Positions 42,799-52,588 of a stretch of DNA of 64,000 bases are shown here, one piece after another (position 1 is the first letter of the stretch; each line of letters begins with the position of its first letter). The notes under the pieces were generated by a model, which was not told the DNA's origin, searched no databases, and saw nothing but the letters and a program-made list of their open reading frames with translations. The DNA is from CAYXDO01 sp964463485 (GTDB lineage Bacteria; Myxococcota; Kuafuiibacteriia; Kuafuiibacteriales; Kuafuiibacteriaceae), in NCBI GenBank assembly GCA_964463485.1, contig CAYXDO010000027.1:1-64000 (forward strand). Reading direction: 5' to 3'. The position numbers and the translations under genes are program-made.

Positions 42799-45700
42799 GT
42801 GGGCCTGACCGGAGGCTGGATTAGAGAGCGTCGGCTTCGGCTTGGCCTTTCCCAGATCGAGCTGGCTCGACGAGTCGGTACTCGCAACTCCCGTCTGTCC
42901 AAATGGGAAAACGGGTGGGAACCGGTTCCAGAATCGTTCGTGGCCGGCTTCCTGAGGGAGTTGGGCGGCGAGCGATCGCAGCCGGCGCCGCTCAGTTCAC
43001 CTCCGAACATCGAAGCGGCGCGAAAGTCCTGGCCAGCACCTGCATCGGCCCCGCCCAAAGCAGCGACTATGAGCGCGATTCCGAAGTGTGAACCCGAATC
43101 GCCCGTGAACGACATCGAGTCGTCGCCAGCCCTCGTGGCTATTCAGCAGACGCCGATCCTGCCGAAACGATTCTTCGCGCGAGTCGCGATTCGGGACGCA
43201 GTGTCGCGCTGGTATGATGAGTCCGGCGGCTTCCCGACGTATGTTGGCGCACGCGTGACACCCCTTGCTCATCAGATCTTCGCCGCGACCCGCGTACTCA
43301 GATCTTCGAGGATGCGGTTTCTGCTCGGCGATGAGGCTGGCCTTGGAAAGACCGTCGAGGCGGGGCTGGTTCTTCAGGCGCTCTGGTCTACTGCGCCGAG
43401 TCTCAATGCGTTGGTCGTCACTCCCGGGGCACTCGTGCATCAGTGGCGACGTGAGCTGTCTTCGAAGTTCGGCGGCCGTGAGTTCAGCGTCATCGATGCT
43501 GGTGCCCTGTCAGCTTCGACTCGCTCCCTTGGGCGCGGCGCCGGGCAGGTCGCATCCATGTCCGCGCTCGCCGTCTCGCCGACCTTGCTCGTCGAAGTGG
43601 CGAAGGTTCGATGGGGTGCGCTCATTATAGATGAAGCACATCGGATCGGCCGCCAGTCCAAGTTATTCCGAACCCTGGAGGAAATCTCAGCTCACGCGCA
43701 GTGTGTGCTTGCGCTGACCGCTCTACCTACGCGGGGTGATCTCGAGGGGGTCGCAGGGCTTCTGCGGCTGATCGAACCGAGCGATGAACTGCCTCGTGAC
43801 TCGGATCGGTTTCGAGCCGAATTCGAGCGTCGTGAGGCGACGTGGGCGGCGCTCGATCGATTCTCTCGACTGCTCGAGGATGCCGATGCGAGTCCCGAGG
43901 ATCTCGACGACCCGGAGATCGTGGAGGCGGTTTTTGCGGGATTCGATGAACACCTCCAGCGAGATCCGTTGATCGCGCCGCACCTGGATGCAGCGAGGCG
44001 GGCCACCGGTTCGGCAAGCCTAGACCGGTTCCGCAAAGCGTACGCCATTGCTCGCGATCGTAGATCGCTGAATCACCGAATCGTGAGGACGAGTCGCCGG
44101 ATCGCCGGTCGTTTTGGTGCGCTCGCGGCGTCACGCGTGCTTCTCGCCGAGATCAGGTTCGAACCCAGCGCAGGCGAGGCAGATGCTCACGCCCGAATCC
44201 TGCAGAGTCCGCAGGCCCAAACTGAGGATCAGATGGCTTGGGTCGAGATTGTGCATCGGGTCGCGTGCCGAAGTCCGGACGAACTCTTGCGAGTCTTGCG
44301 GGTGCGAACGGCGTCCCTCGAGCATGGACTGGAACCCACGATCGCGACCGCCGCTGTTCTTGGTTCGGATCCGGGGCCGGGAGACGAGGAGTGGCTGTTC
44401 TCGGCCGCCGCTCGTTCTTGCCCCGAACTCGAAGCGACGGGCACGGGAACGAAAGAGGTGGAATGGCTTTCCGCTCTCCAAGCCGCGGCGCTCGCGTGGC
44501 AGCATTCCGACCGTGGCGGCCTCGCCCGCAATAGAGCTGCGCTTGCTTGGATGGCAGGCGCGACCCGGGATGACTCCACTCGAACCTTCTTGGTCTTCGG
44601 GCAAAGTCGAAACTGCGTGGAGCTGTTCGCACGGGACGCCGAAAACGCGGGCTTCACGGTGCGAGCGATTCATCACGACTTGAACGAGGAACTCATTGAC
44701 CGTGCCGCGAACGATTTTGTGTCTCGGCGAGCGAACGTTCTCGTGACCGACGATTCGGCGGCCGAAGGCCGCAATTTTCAGAGCGTATGGGGGGCCGTTC
44801 ATCTCGACGTGCCTTCATCGCCTTTCAGGATCGAGCAACGAATCGGTCGACTCGATCGGATAGGCCGGCCCGCCGGGGAGCCCGTGCGGACGATTTGCGT
44901 ATTCTCCGCGGAGGGTCGCGAAGCGAAGCTGCATGACATTCAGAAGTCTCTGTTCGGCGTGCACGAATCGTCGATCGCTGAACTGGAGTTCCACTTGCCG
45001 GAACTCGAGCGGGCGATTCGCGCTGCGACGTTTGGACCCGCCGAGTTGTTTGGTCCCGCTCGTGATCGGCTCGAAGCGAGGTTATCGGTCTTGCGAGCTG
45101 ATGCCGATCGCAGTCACCAACTGGCCATCGATACGACCGAGGCGGAGCTCCGCAGCTATGGCGAGAGAGTAACGCGGCTTCGAGAGGTTCCCTCCGCAGA
45201 GGACGCATCGGCGCTCGCCGGTTGGTTCGAAGCTATGGGAGCCACAGTCCGACCCGAGGGTTCCGGAGTGAAGGTCTTTTTCAGCAACCGGACGCCCGCC
45301 GTCGAGTTGCGCGGCGTAGAACGTCGCAAGATGTGTCAGGTCGGCACGTTTCGCCGCTCGGGTGCGTTGGCGAACGAAACTCTGCCCTTTCTCGCGGTAG
45401 GTCATCAGCTGGTAGACTCTGCGATAGGCGCGCTCGACCAATGCGAAGAAGGCCGGGCGGCCATGATTCGGCGGAGGATTCCCAACAAACGTGGCAGCCT
45501 GTTCGCCGTCGCTCTGTTCGTCGGGTCGGTCCCTGAACTCGATGATTCGGTGCCTCTGGGCTTGGCCACGCGTGCACGAACGACCATCGGACGACCGACC
45601 TCGACGGTTTGTCTCGAACTCGACCGGGAGGCGTGCGTATGGCGCAGAGTACTCGATCGCGCGGTAGTCGAATTGCTGATCCGTCCGTACGACGAGAAAC

Positions 45701-45978
45701 AATCGTACGATCTCAACCAGAGCGGATCCAAGACGACAAGTGAAGGTGAGTGGCAGTCTCTACTGGTCGCTCTTGGGACGACGGATCTCGTCCATCCGCA
45801 GGCACATGCGTTCGAACGATTCGTTGAGCAGGAGCTCCGATTGGCCGAGCTGGATACGTCGGATCCCACGAGTCAGAATGAGAGGAGGCGAGTGCTGGTA
45901 AAGATGCTCGGCGCCCCTCGCCAGCTCCAAATGGAATTGGACGCCCTGGCGCTGATCGAGGGGGCCTGGAATGGCTGA
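42799..45978 (+). CDS. dpdE: SNF2-type helicase DpdE with an N-terminal helix-turn-helix
   Basis: The 1059-aa product starts at a GTG. Residues 6-50 (GWIRERRLRLGLSQIELARR onwards) are an XRE/Cro-type helix-turn-helix, which is unusual in front of a helicase. After a Pro/Ser-rich linker (about 55-120) comes the SNF2/RapA-like motor: LLGDEAGLGKTVEAGLV near 176-192, IIDEAH near 276-281 and IEQRIGRLDRIGRP near 677-690. The length, motor class and position before a RecQ-type gene fit DpdE, one of the helicases needed for restriction in Dpd systems. It is separated by 115 bp from the helicase upstream and overlaps dpdF by 8 bp. Confidence 0.75.
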   Translation: MGLTGGWIRERRLRLGLSQIELARRVGTRNSRLSKWENGWEPVPESFVAGFLRELGGERSQPAPLSSPPNIEAARKSWPAPASAPPKAATMSAIPKCEPESPVNDIESSPALVAIQQTPILPKRFFARVAIRDAVSRWYDESGGFPTYVGARVTPLAHQIFAATRVLRSSRMRFLLGDEAGLGKTVEAGLVLQALWSTAPSLNALVVTPGALVHQWRRELSSKFGGREFSVIDAGALSASTRSLGRGAGQVASMSALAVSPTLLVEVAKVRWGALIIDEAHRIGRQSKLFRTLEEISAHAQCVLALTALPTRGDLEGVAGLLRLIEPSDELPRDSDRFRAEFERREATWAALDRFSRLLEDADASPEDLDDPEIVEAVFAGFDEHLQRDPLIAPHLDAARRATGSASLDRFRKAYAIARDRRSLNHRIVRTSRRIAGRFGALAASRVLLAEIRFEPSAGEADAHARILQSPQAQTEDQMAWVEIVHRVACRSPDELLRVLRVRTASLEHGLEPTIATAAVLGSDPGPGDEEWLFSAAARSCPELEATGTGTKEVEWLSALQAAALAWQHSDRGGLARNRAALAWMAGATRDDSTRTFLVFGQSRNCVELFARDAENAGFTVRAIHHDLNEELIDRAANDFVSRRANVLVTDDSAAEGRNFQSVWGAVHLDVPSSPFRIEQRIGRLDRIGRPAGEPVRTICVFSAEGREAKLHDIQKSLFGVHESSIAELEFHLPELERAIRAATFGPAELFGPARDRLEARLSVLRADADRSHQLAIDTTEAELRSYGERVTRLREVPSAEDASALAGWFEAMGATVRPEGSGVKVFFSNRTPAVELRGVERRKMCQVGTFRRSGALANETLPFLAVGHQLVDSAIGALDQCEEGRAAMIRRRIPNKRGSLFAVALFVGSVPELDDSVPLGLATRARTTIGRPTSTVCLELDREACVWRRVLDRAVVELLIRPYDEKQSYDLNQSGSKTTSEGEWQSLLVALGTTDLVHPQAHAFERFVEQELRLAELDTSDPTSQNERRRVLVKMLGAPRQLQMELDALALIEGAWNG

Positions 45979-48379
45979 ATGGACCGACGGGGTCTTGCGT
46001 AGACTCGCGGAAGCGCACGCATTAGCCGACCGCGCAGTGCTTCTCCGAGAGCTTTCGCGAAGGCTCTCCGATTGGGTGGACGTACCCTCAGGGCTTCGTC
46101 TCGGTGACGCCGATTTGAGACGCTTTGCCCTCGACGCGAATTCCGCCCGCACAAAAGTGCGTGCGAGCGTCGAGTTGCCTGCAACTCTGCCTGAGTCGCT
46201 GCGAGTTCAGCTCGGACAAGTACTTCCCAACGATCCAAATCTGCGTCGACCCGCGAGCGAGGCTGCAGGCGATGGCGTACTCGTCCGGCTCGGCGGCCAC
46301 GCCGATTACACGACTGTAACTCAGAAGGCGGCTTTGCGCGCGTGTCTGCGCATGCCTTCGGGCGCGACGCTCTTGATTCGCATGGCGACGGGTAGCGGCA
46401 AGAGTCTCATTTTTCAAACCGCGACCCGATGGTGGCGTGAGGTTTCGCGAGACTCACTGAAGCCGGTTTCGATCGTTCTCGTGCCCACGATTTCGCTGGC
46501 CCTCGACCACGAGCGCTCCTCGCAGGCTATTTCTGGGCTGGAAACAGTACGCGCACTGACGGGTGATCATTCGAGTGAAGAACGGAACCGGGTCCTGCTC
46601 GATTTCCGCCAGGGCAACGTTCCGCTCCTGTTTGTTTCACCCGAGATGGCTCTTGGCAGCCTCCGGGAGTCACTTCGAGAACTCTCACTACCCGACCAAC
46701 ATCCAGCGCGACCCAACGCCGTGCGAGGAAAACTCGCGGCGGTTTTCATCGACGAGGCGCATATCGTGGCGACCTGGGGTCGCAGTTTTCGACCGGATTT
46801 GCAGCGCATTCCAGGACTGCTTCGCAGCCTTCGTGCGATCGACCCCGAGATTCGAACCGTGCTTCTTTCCGCAACGGTCGATGCCGAGACCCGCGAACTC
46901 CTCCGAACGGGCTACGTCGACCGAGACGGCCGTTGGCTCGAGGTCGCCGAGTGCATGCCTCGGTACGAGTTCGATTTCGTGGAGCATCGGTTTACGGATT
47001 CCATCTCGAGGGACGACGAGGTCCTTGTCTTGGCGGACGTGCTTCCTCGGCCGGCGTTGTTGTACACCACCGAAGTTGAACACGCCGAACGACTCCATCA
47101 GGGGTTGCGCCGCCGCGGGTTCGAACGTGTGCGATTGTTCACGGGAGACACCGAACCCAGTGAACGCAGACGTATCGTGGACGACTGGCGGGACGGCCGC
47201 GTCGACCTGGTGATTGCGACGAGCGCCTTCGGCATGGGTATCGACCAAGGCGACGTCCGGGTCGTCGTTCACGCGTGTCTGCCGGAGAGTGCATCCCGGT
47301 ATTATCAGGAAATCGGACGGGCGGGTCGAGACGGACGGCAAGCCTTCGCGGTACTCTGTGCGGCGCCGGACGACTTCAAACTCGCTTCGAGGATGGCGGT
47401 CGGGAGCACGCTGACACTCGATGTCGCCGTCGAACGATGGCTGGCGTTGCTCGAAGGGGCACGAAGGACGGAAGACGACGACCCCTGGTCCGGGATGCCG
47501 CAGTATCGACTCGATCTCAGGGCGCGAGGCAGACACATTGCGAACCCGAGGGTTGGGGAGCGTAACCGCGTCTGGAATAAGTCGCTTCTCGTTCAGCTTC
47601 AGCGTTACGGTGCCCTCGAAATCGCGTCGTCCGACGACGACTCCGATGGGTGGGTGGCGGTGCCTCGGGCCGGAAATGACGGACTCTGGGATGCCACGAC
47701 GTGCAAGTCGTTTCTCACCCAAATCTTCGGTGCTCGCGCTGCCGAGGAGGAACGTGCGCGTGAGGGGATTCAGGCTTTCAAGTCGGCCTGGCGCGTTCGG
47801 AACGATTGTCGACTCCGCATGATTTATCACATCGTGGAGGCCGGGGCCCCCGAACTCTCCGCTTGTGGTCGTTGTGCTGGCTGCAGGAGGCAGCAAGTCG
47901 CGCCGCCCCATCACGTCGCGACGGGCGGCGGGGGCGAGTCGCTCTGGCCCGATTCCCTCAGTCCGCCTTCCGCCACTCGACTGCTGGAGTTGACCGAAAC
48001 CGAACTGGCCCGTCCCGTGCGATGGCTCGACTGGTTGCGCGGCCGGGGAGTTGAGCAAATCGTGGTAGAGCGACGTCTCGCGTCGGAGATTGCTGCGCTT
48101 TGGTCCAAAGTCGAACGGGACGCGGGGTGGGTGATTTCGTGGGACCTGGTCGAGACCCGGTCATTTCGGCCCATGAATGTGCCTACCGCCCTCGTCCTTT
48201 CAGAGAAGAGCGGTACGGAGTTGGAACGTCTGTGGCGGTGGGGCAAGCGCTGGAACGACCGGACACATCAAGTCGCGTGGTGGGTTGCTCTGCGAGGAAC
48301 TCAAATCGGAACGCGAAGTTTACAGGACGAGGGCGCGGCAGGCATTCAGCCGCCAGCGCATTTACCGAGCGAGGAGTAG
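45971..48379 (+). CDS. dpdF: RecQ-like helicase DpdF
   Basis: The 802-aa product has the RecQ-type motor: RMATGSGKSLIF near residues 139-150, DEAHIVATWGRSFRPD near 262, LLSATV near 298, FGMGIDQGD near 420 and YYQEIGRAGRDG near 444. A cysteine cluster, CGRCAGC near 632, replaces the usual RecQ zinc domain position. It lacks a clear RQC/HRDC end, as DpdF proteins do. In Dpd systems DpdF acts with the other helicases to restrict DNA lacking the modified base. Its ATG overlaps the dpdE stop by 8 bp, and dpdG follows after 4 bp. Confidence 0.82.
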   Translation: MAEWTDGVLRRLAEAHALADRAVLLRELSRRLSDWVDVPSGLRLGDADLRRFALDANSARTKVRASVELPATLPESLRVQLGQVLPNDPNLRRPASEAAGDGVLVRLGGHADYTTVTQKAALRACLRMPSGATLLIRMATGSGKSLIFQTATRWWREVSRDSLKPVSIVLVPTISLALDHERSSQAISGLETVRALTGDHSSEERNRVLLDFRQGNVPLLFVSPEMALGSLRESLRELSLPDQHPARPNAVRGKLAAVFIDEAHIVATWGRSFRPDLQRIPGLLRSLRAIDPEIRTVLLSATVDAETRELLRTGYVDRDGRWLEVAECMPRYEFDFVEHRFTDSISRDDEVLVLADVLPRPALLYTTEVEHAERLHQGLRRRGFERVRLFTGDTEPSERRRIVDDWRDGRVDLVIATSAFGMGIDQGDVRVVVHACLPESASRYYQEIGRAGRDGRQAFAVLCAAPDDFKLASRMAVGSTLTLDVAVERWLALLEGARRTEDDDPWSGMPQYRLDLRARGRHIANPRVGERNRVWNKSLLVQLQRYGALEIASSDDDSDGWVAVPRAGNDGLWDATTCKSFLTQIFGARAAEEERAREGIQAFKSAWRVRNDCRLRMIYHIVEAGAPELSACGRCAGCRRQQVAPPHHVATGGGGESLWPDSLSPPSATRLLELTETELARPVRWLDWLRGRGVEQIVVERRLASEIAALWSKVERDAGWVISWDLVETRSFRPMNVPTALVLSEKSGTELERLWRWGKRWNDRTHQVAWWVALRGTQIGTRSLQDEGAAGIQPPAHLPSEE

Positions 48380-48383
48380 TAGC

Positions 48384-49292
48384 ATGGCGGTTGTATTGTC
48401 GGATCCGCAGGTACGGCCTGACATCGTATGGGCGTTGTTGCGTTTGATCGAGGAACGAGGGCCCGGGGCGACCGATCAGGAAATCGTAGGTTGGATGGCA
48501 CCGGCAACCCTCAAGGCTTCCGCGCATGGCGAAGAGCGAGGCGGAGACGATTCGCTGGCAAAACGCGTCAAAGACGCACGAAGCGTGGCGTCGAAGCTCG
48601 GCCTGATGCAAGCCGACGGGTGGCAACTCGTAAGCAGCGCGCCCGCGACCAGGGGCGAATTTGCTGATTTGATTCATTCGAAATGCCTCGAACTCAAACT
48701 CTGGGAGCTTTTTGATCCATTCGCCTCGTTCGTCGTCGAGATCGAGCGCGAAGGAGTCGCGTGGTGCGGCAGTCGAGAGCAGACAGTGGCTCGCCTGCGG
48801 GATCGTTTGCAAAGAGCAGATCCCGAGGACGTATCTGGCTACATCAACGAAACGCAGTGGGTTGCGTGGATCGACTGGGTCACGTCGCTGGGCTTGGGCT
48901 ATGGTGGTCCGAAGTTTGCTCAGTTTTTCCCACAGCCGACCCAACGGCTGAGCAGGATGATTTCCAGGTTAGCGAGGCTCGAGGAGACCGGTGAAGTCAC
49001 CGCTGACTATTTTCTCGACGCCGTCGGCCGCGAACTTCCCTATCTCGACCGCGGCGACCGTTACAAGGCGGCGTGGTATCGCGCGGGAGGGAAGGCCGGT
49101 CGCGAGGTGTCGATAACGCTCTCCAACGCCTTGCGCGAGCTTCACAAGGCCAATGTTATCGAGCTTCGTCATACGGGTGGCGATGCAAACGCCAGACGCC
49201 TGGCGGATCCGCTCGGTGGTTCCAGCGGATCGACTTTCGGTATGAGTGGGTTTTCTTCCGTGGCGCTACCCAGAAGCAAGGGAGCCTTATGA
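48384..49292 (+). CDS. dpdG: DpdG-like restriction protein
   Basis: From the ATG at 48384, with a GAGGAG site at a good distance, the product is 302 aa. No catalytic motif is visible. The first 80 residues (DPQVRPDIVWALLRLIEERG, then SLAKRVKDARSVASKLGLM) look like winged-helix-type helices, and the rest is mixed helical. The assignment rests on length and on position between dpdF and the DpdH-like ATPase, the order seen in described dpd clusters. The ATG of the next gene overlaps its stop (ATGA). A longer upstream frame inside dpdF is not used. Confidence 0.6.
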   Translation: MAVVLSDPQVRPDIVWALLRLIEERGPGATDQEIVGWMAPATLKASAHGEERGGDDSLAKRVKDARSVASKLGLMQADGWQLVSSAPATRGEFADLIHSKCLELKLWELFDPFASFVVEIEREGVAWCGSREQTVARLRDRLQRADPEDVSGYINETQWVAWIDWVTSLGLGYGGPKFAQFFPQPTQRLSRMISRLARLEETGEVTADYFLDAVGRELPYLDRGDRYKAAWYRAGGKAGREVSITLSNALRELHKANVIELRHTGGDANARRLADPLGGSSGSTFGMSGFSSVALPRSKGAL

Positions 49293-52200
49293 GTTTCGTC
49301 AACTACGCGTGCTGGAAGCCGGACGAAGTCCGGAACTTCATTCGAAGGGAGGCTCTCGAAGGTGACGAGGCTATTTTTCTCAGTGTCCACCTACCCATCC
49401 GGGAGTTCGAACTTCGCACCGGAACCCTCCCAGAGAGATCCGACACTGCACTTCTCGATGCGCTGGACGGTGAACGTCCCCACGTCATAGCAGTCGTTGT
49501 TGGGGAACCCGGATCGGGCAAATCACACCTCATCCAGTGGCTCGGGTACCGTTGGCCGAAGCGGGAGTCCGACCACGTCGTGTTGGTGCCGAGAAGCGAC
49601 GGGAGCCTGTTCGGTACTCTCGACCGTTTGCGGCGTGAACTCGGAAGTCAGTACGCTGAGTCGCTCGAAGGATTGGGCCAGACCAAGCTTGCCGAGGCAG
49701 GCCGCGCATCGTCGTTCCTGGGCCAAATCGTTACCTTCTGTCAGTCGTCGAGTTACCCACCCGAAACCGAAAAACCCCTGCACGCCGATTGGCTCGATCG
49801 GCAACAGGCCTGGCGTTTGCTCAATCACAACGAACTGCGAGAGAGGTGGTCGGCGCCGATCGAAATCGTCGGGTTGCTTGGGGGTGGGCCCGAGCGCGAC
49901 CAGGAGACAGCGAGGTTCAAGCCTCAGCACTTCGTCGACCTCGTCGAGATCGTGGGCGGGGTTCGCGGTGGTGTTGGCGGCCTCCGGACGGGACTTCTCT
50001 TCACAAATCTGCAGAAAGAGTTGTCCATCGTTCGTGAAATCGTGTCCCAAAATCCTTCGGTTGATGTGCAGGTGAGGCAACTCCAGTCTAAAGCACCTGA
50101 GACCCATCGACTGCTACAGGCTCTCGACGCACGGAGGGCCGACGCGATCCAGGGTCTCCTCGGTATCCATCGCGACGACCTCAAGCGAAGATTTCTGGAG
50201 GTGAGGCGGCGACTCAAGGAGGACGGAAAAAGACTTGTCCTTCTCCTCGAGGACGTGACAAACTTGCAGGGACTCGACGCTCAACTCATCGAGGCGCTGC
50301 TGCCAAACCCGAATTCGCCCGCCGACCGAGACCTATGCGATCTCGTCGCCGTCGTCGGTCTCACGAACGATTATTATGACGCATTTATCGGTCGCTTTGG
50401 GAATTTGCGCGATCGACTTCGTTATCAACTGCTCTTGACCACGGAGATCGCGGGCGACGTGGTCAACCGGCGGGCTCGATTTCTGGATTCGCCGGTTGGT
50501 CGGGCGCGGTTCCTGGCCAGTTACCTCAACGCAGTCCGCGCCGGAAAGGCGGCCGTCGAGGATTGGGGTGGGGACGCAGGACCGCGGCCGAACTCGTGCG
50601 AGACCTGTATTCATCGCCCCGCCTGCCACGCCGCTTTCGGATCGGTGAAAGTCGAGGGCGTCGCTGGCGATGGCGTGGGTCTGTACCCTTTCACGCAGCG
50701 AGCGCTCGATCTGATGTGGGAGCAGTTGTCTGATCCAGAAATTAAGCGTGCACTGCGCACGCCGAGAGGTTTGCTCCTCAATGTGATCTCTCCGCTGCTT
50801 CACCAGGCAGAGCATCTTCGGTTGGGTCGATTTCCGACGGAGGAACTCGAGAATCCAAATCTCATGCGGCTCGACGGCAGCGCGGATCTCTTGGAGACCA
50901 TGGCCAGGCTGCCCGAACCGGAAAGCTCGCGGACCCGGCGAGTTGTTGTCTGGTGGGGTGACCGTCACGACGGGCACAGGTCCGAACTCGGGTACTCGGG
51001 CGTACCGAGAGGCGTCATGGAGGCTTTTGCCGCTTGGTGGCCTGGTGAACAGCCCGTCGTGCCTGGCGCGGCCGAGGTGGACGCGGAGACCAGAAGCGAG
51101 GGCGGCGATGTCGCCATCCAGGGGCCGGAAGCAGGCTCAAGTACGCAACAGCGGCGGACCACGCCCCAGGTCTCGACGTCGGGGGAAGCGACCTCGACGG
51201 CTGGCACAGCGACGGGAGTGCAGCCGCAACTCATCCCTTCTCCGCAACCCCAGGGGCCAAGGCTACCGGTCGAGTGGTCGAAAGCCGTTGAAGCCCTCAA
51301 CAGTTGGTGCGCGAATCCGGGCTCTCAACTCGCGAATCCGAGTCTGTGGGAAGGGCTTTTCCGTGAAGCCGTCGAGTCTATTTCGCCGGAGACTCTCGGA
51401 CGTTCTCCCGGAATCTGGGGACAAATCTTCTCGAAATCGAACCTGGAACTCGCCGGAGTCGCTGGGCGAACGACTGCGATGAGTTTTGTCGTGGAACCAT
51501 CAACCGACCTTCAACGCGGACTCACGTCGCTGGCCTGGTTGAAGCACGGCGACGGGATGAGCGAGGGCATGCGAGTTCGTAGGTTTTTCGAGGCGAGTGC
51601 GTTCACAGCATGGCTGACGAATGAGGCCTGCGCGCACTATGATCACGTGTATTCGGAATTGGCGGAGCGGCTTGGTGGCGATCCGCTCGAACTCACCGTC
51701 CGGAGTCTCCTGGCGGAGGCGTGGCTCGGCGGCGACACACACCCAGGCAGCAGCGAGCTTGATCAATGGAGGGCCGCTCGGAACAAGCCCGTGACTCAGC
51801 CGTCGGCCGGTACGCCGGGTGGAGACGCCAAGCGAAGTGAAGCTTGGCAGACCCTTGCAGAGAAGTGCGACCGATTCTGGACCGCCCTTCTTGAACTGGA
51901 CCTTCATCGTGTGGGCCAGAAGCCGCAGAGGGAGGGGAATGGGTTGGTCGACGGAGCACGAGTACTCGCGGCGGTTCGGGACGTAGCGAAGGACCCGGAG
52001 CGCTGGCCGCTGGGGCCCGGCGCCTTTCCTCAAGGTCTCAAATTCGGTCCGGTTCGCGAAGTCCTAACGTTCATGCAACAGGACTTCGAAAAAGCTCTGG
52101 CCGCGGAAGATGATCGCGTGAGGAGTCTGGCGAATACGGTGGTCCAATCGACCGGGGGCGCCGATGCGGACGCGTTCCTTGGGCAATTGCTCGAGGTGAC

Positions 52201-52588
52201 GAAGAGGCTCGAAACTCTTGATCGAGACCTTGTGCCTGCCGCGATCTCTCAACCCTTTCATTCGGAGTGCGCGGTCCTTTCGGACAAAGGGCTGCCACTC
52301 GGGAGTGCGACCTGGGTGCAACTCAACGACCAGATTCGTGATCTTGCCTCGGCTTCCGACTCGGCGCCCGTCGCGGAGAAGCTCACCCGCCTTGTTTCGG
52401 TGAACCATGCAATGTTGGCTGCGGTCGCTCGTGCCGCGGGCACCGGCGATCGGCTTTTGGACGAAACGTCGAGGCGCGCGACGAGTTGGGTTGAAGCGGC
52501 CGACAAGGGCCAGGCACAGAAAGTGCGTGAGTATGGCAAGCGTCTGCAAGCCGCTGGGACGAAAATCCAGAAGGAGGTCCAGAAGTGA
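49289..52588 (+). CDS. dpdH: DpdH-like P-loop ATPase
   Basis: The product from the ATG at 49289 is 1099 aa. A P-loop, VVGEPGSGKSHLIQWL, lies near residues 69-84, and a Walker B-type acidic strand, RLVLLLEDV, near 315. A zinc-type cluster, CETCIHRPACH, sits near 440. The middle (about 590-660) is a low-complexity Gly/Ser/Thr/Pro linker. The C-terminal 400 residues are helical. The gene is translationally coupled to dpdG (ATGA) and to the next gene (GTGA). Length and place match DpdH, an ATPase component of the restriction arm. Its exact role is unknown. Confidence 0.68.
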   Translation: MSFVNYACWKPDEVRNFIRREALEGDEAIFLSVHLPIREFELRTGTLPERSDTALLDALDGERPHVIAVVVGEPGSGKSHLIQWLGYRWPKRESDHVVLVPRSDGSLFGTLDRLRRELGSQYAESLEGLGQTKLAEAGRASSFLGQIVTFCQSSSYPPETEKPLHADWLDRQQAWRLLNHNELRERWSAPIEIVGLLGGGPERDQETARFKPQHFVDLVEIVGGVRGGVGGLRTGLLFTNLQKELSIVREIVSQNPSVDVQVRQLQSKAPETHRLLQALDARRADAIQGLLGIHRDDLKRRFLEVRRRLKEDGKRLVLLLEDVTNLQGLDAQLIEALLPNPNSPADRDLCDLVAVVGLTNDYYDAFIGRFGNLRDRLRYQLLLTTEIAGDVVNRRARFLDSPVGRARFLASYLNAVRAGKAAVEDWGGDAGPRPNSCETCIHRPACHAAFGSVKVEGVAGDGVGLYPFTQRALDLMWEQLSDPEIKRALRTPRGLLLNVISPLLHQAEHLRLGRFPTEELENPNLMRLDGSADLLETMARLPEPESSRTRRVVVWWGDRHDGHRSELGYSGVPRGVMEAFAAWWPGEQPVVPGAAEVDAETRSEGGDVAIQGPEAGSSTQQRRTTPQVSTSGEATSTAGTATGVQPQLIPSPQPQGPRLPVEWSKAVEALNSWCANPGSQLANPSLWEGLFREAVESISPETLGRSPGIWGQIFSKSNLELAGVAGRTTAMSFVVEPSTDLQRGLTSLAWLKHGDGMSEGMRVRRFFEASAFTAWLTNEACAHYDHVYSELAERLGGDPLELTVRSLLAEAWLGGDTHPGSSELDQWRAARNKPVTQPSAGTPGGDAKRSEAWQTLAEKCDRFWTALLELDLHRVGQKPQREGNGLVDGARVLAAVRDVAKDPERWPLGPGAFPQGLKFGPVREVLTFMQQDFEKALAAEDDRVRSLANTVVQSTGGADADAFLGQLLEVTKRLETLDRDLVPAAISQPFHSECAVLSDKGLPLGSATWVQLNDQIRDLASASDSAPVAEKLTRLVSVNHAMLAAVARAAGTGDRLLDETSRRATSWVEAADKGQAQKVREYGKRLQAAGTKIQKEVQK

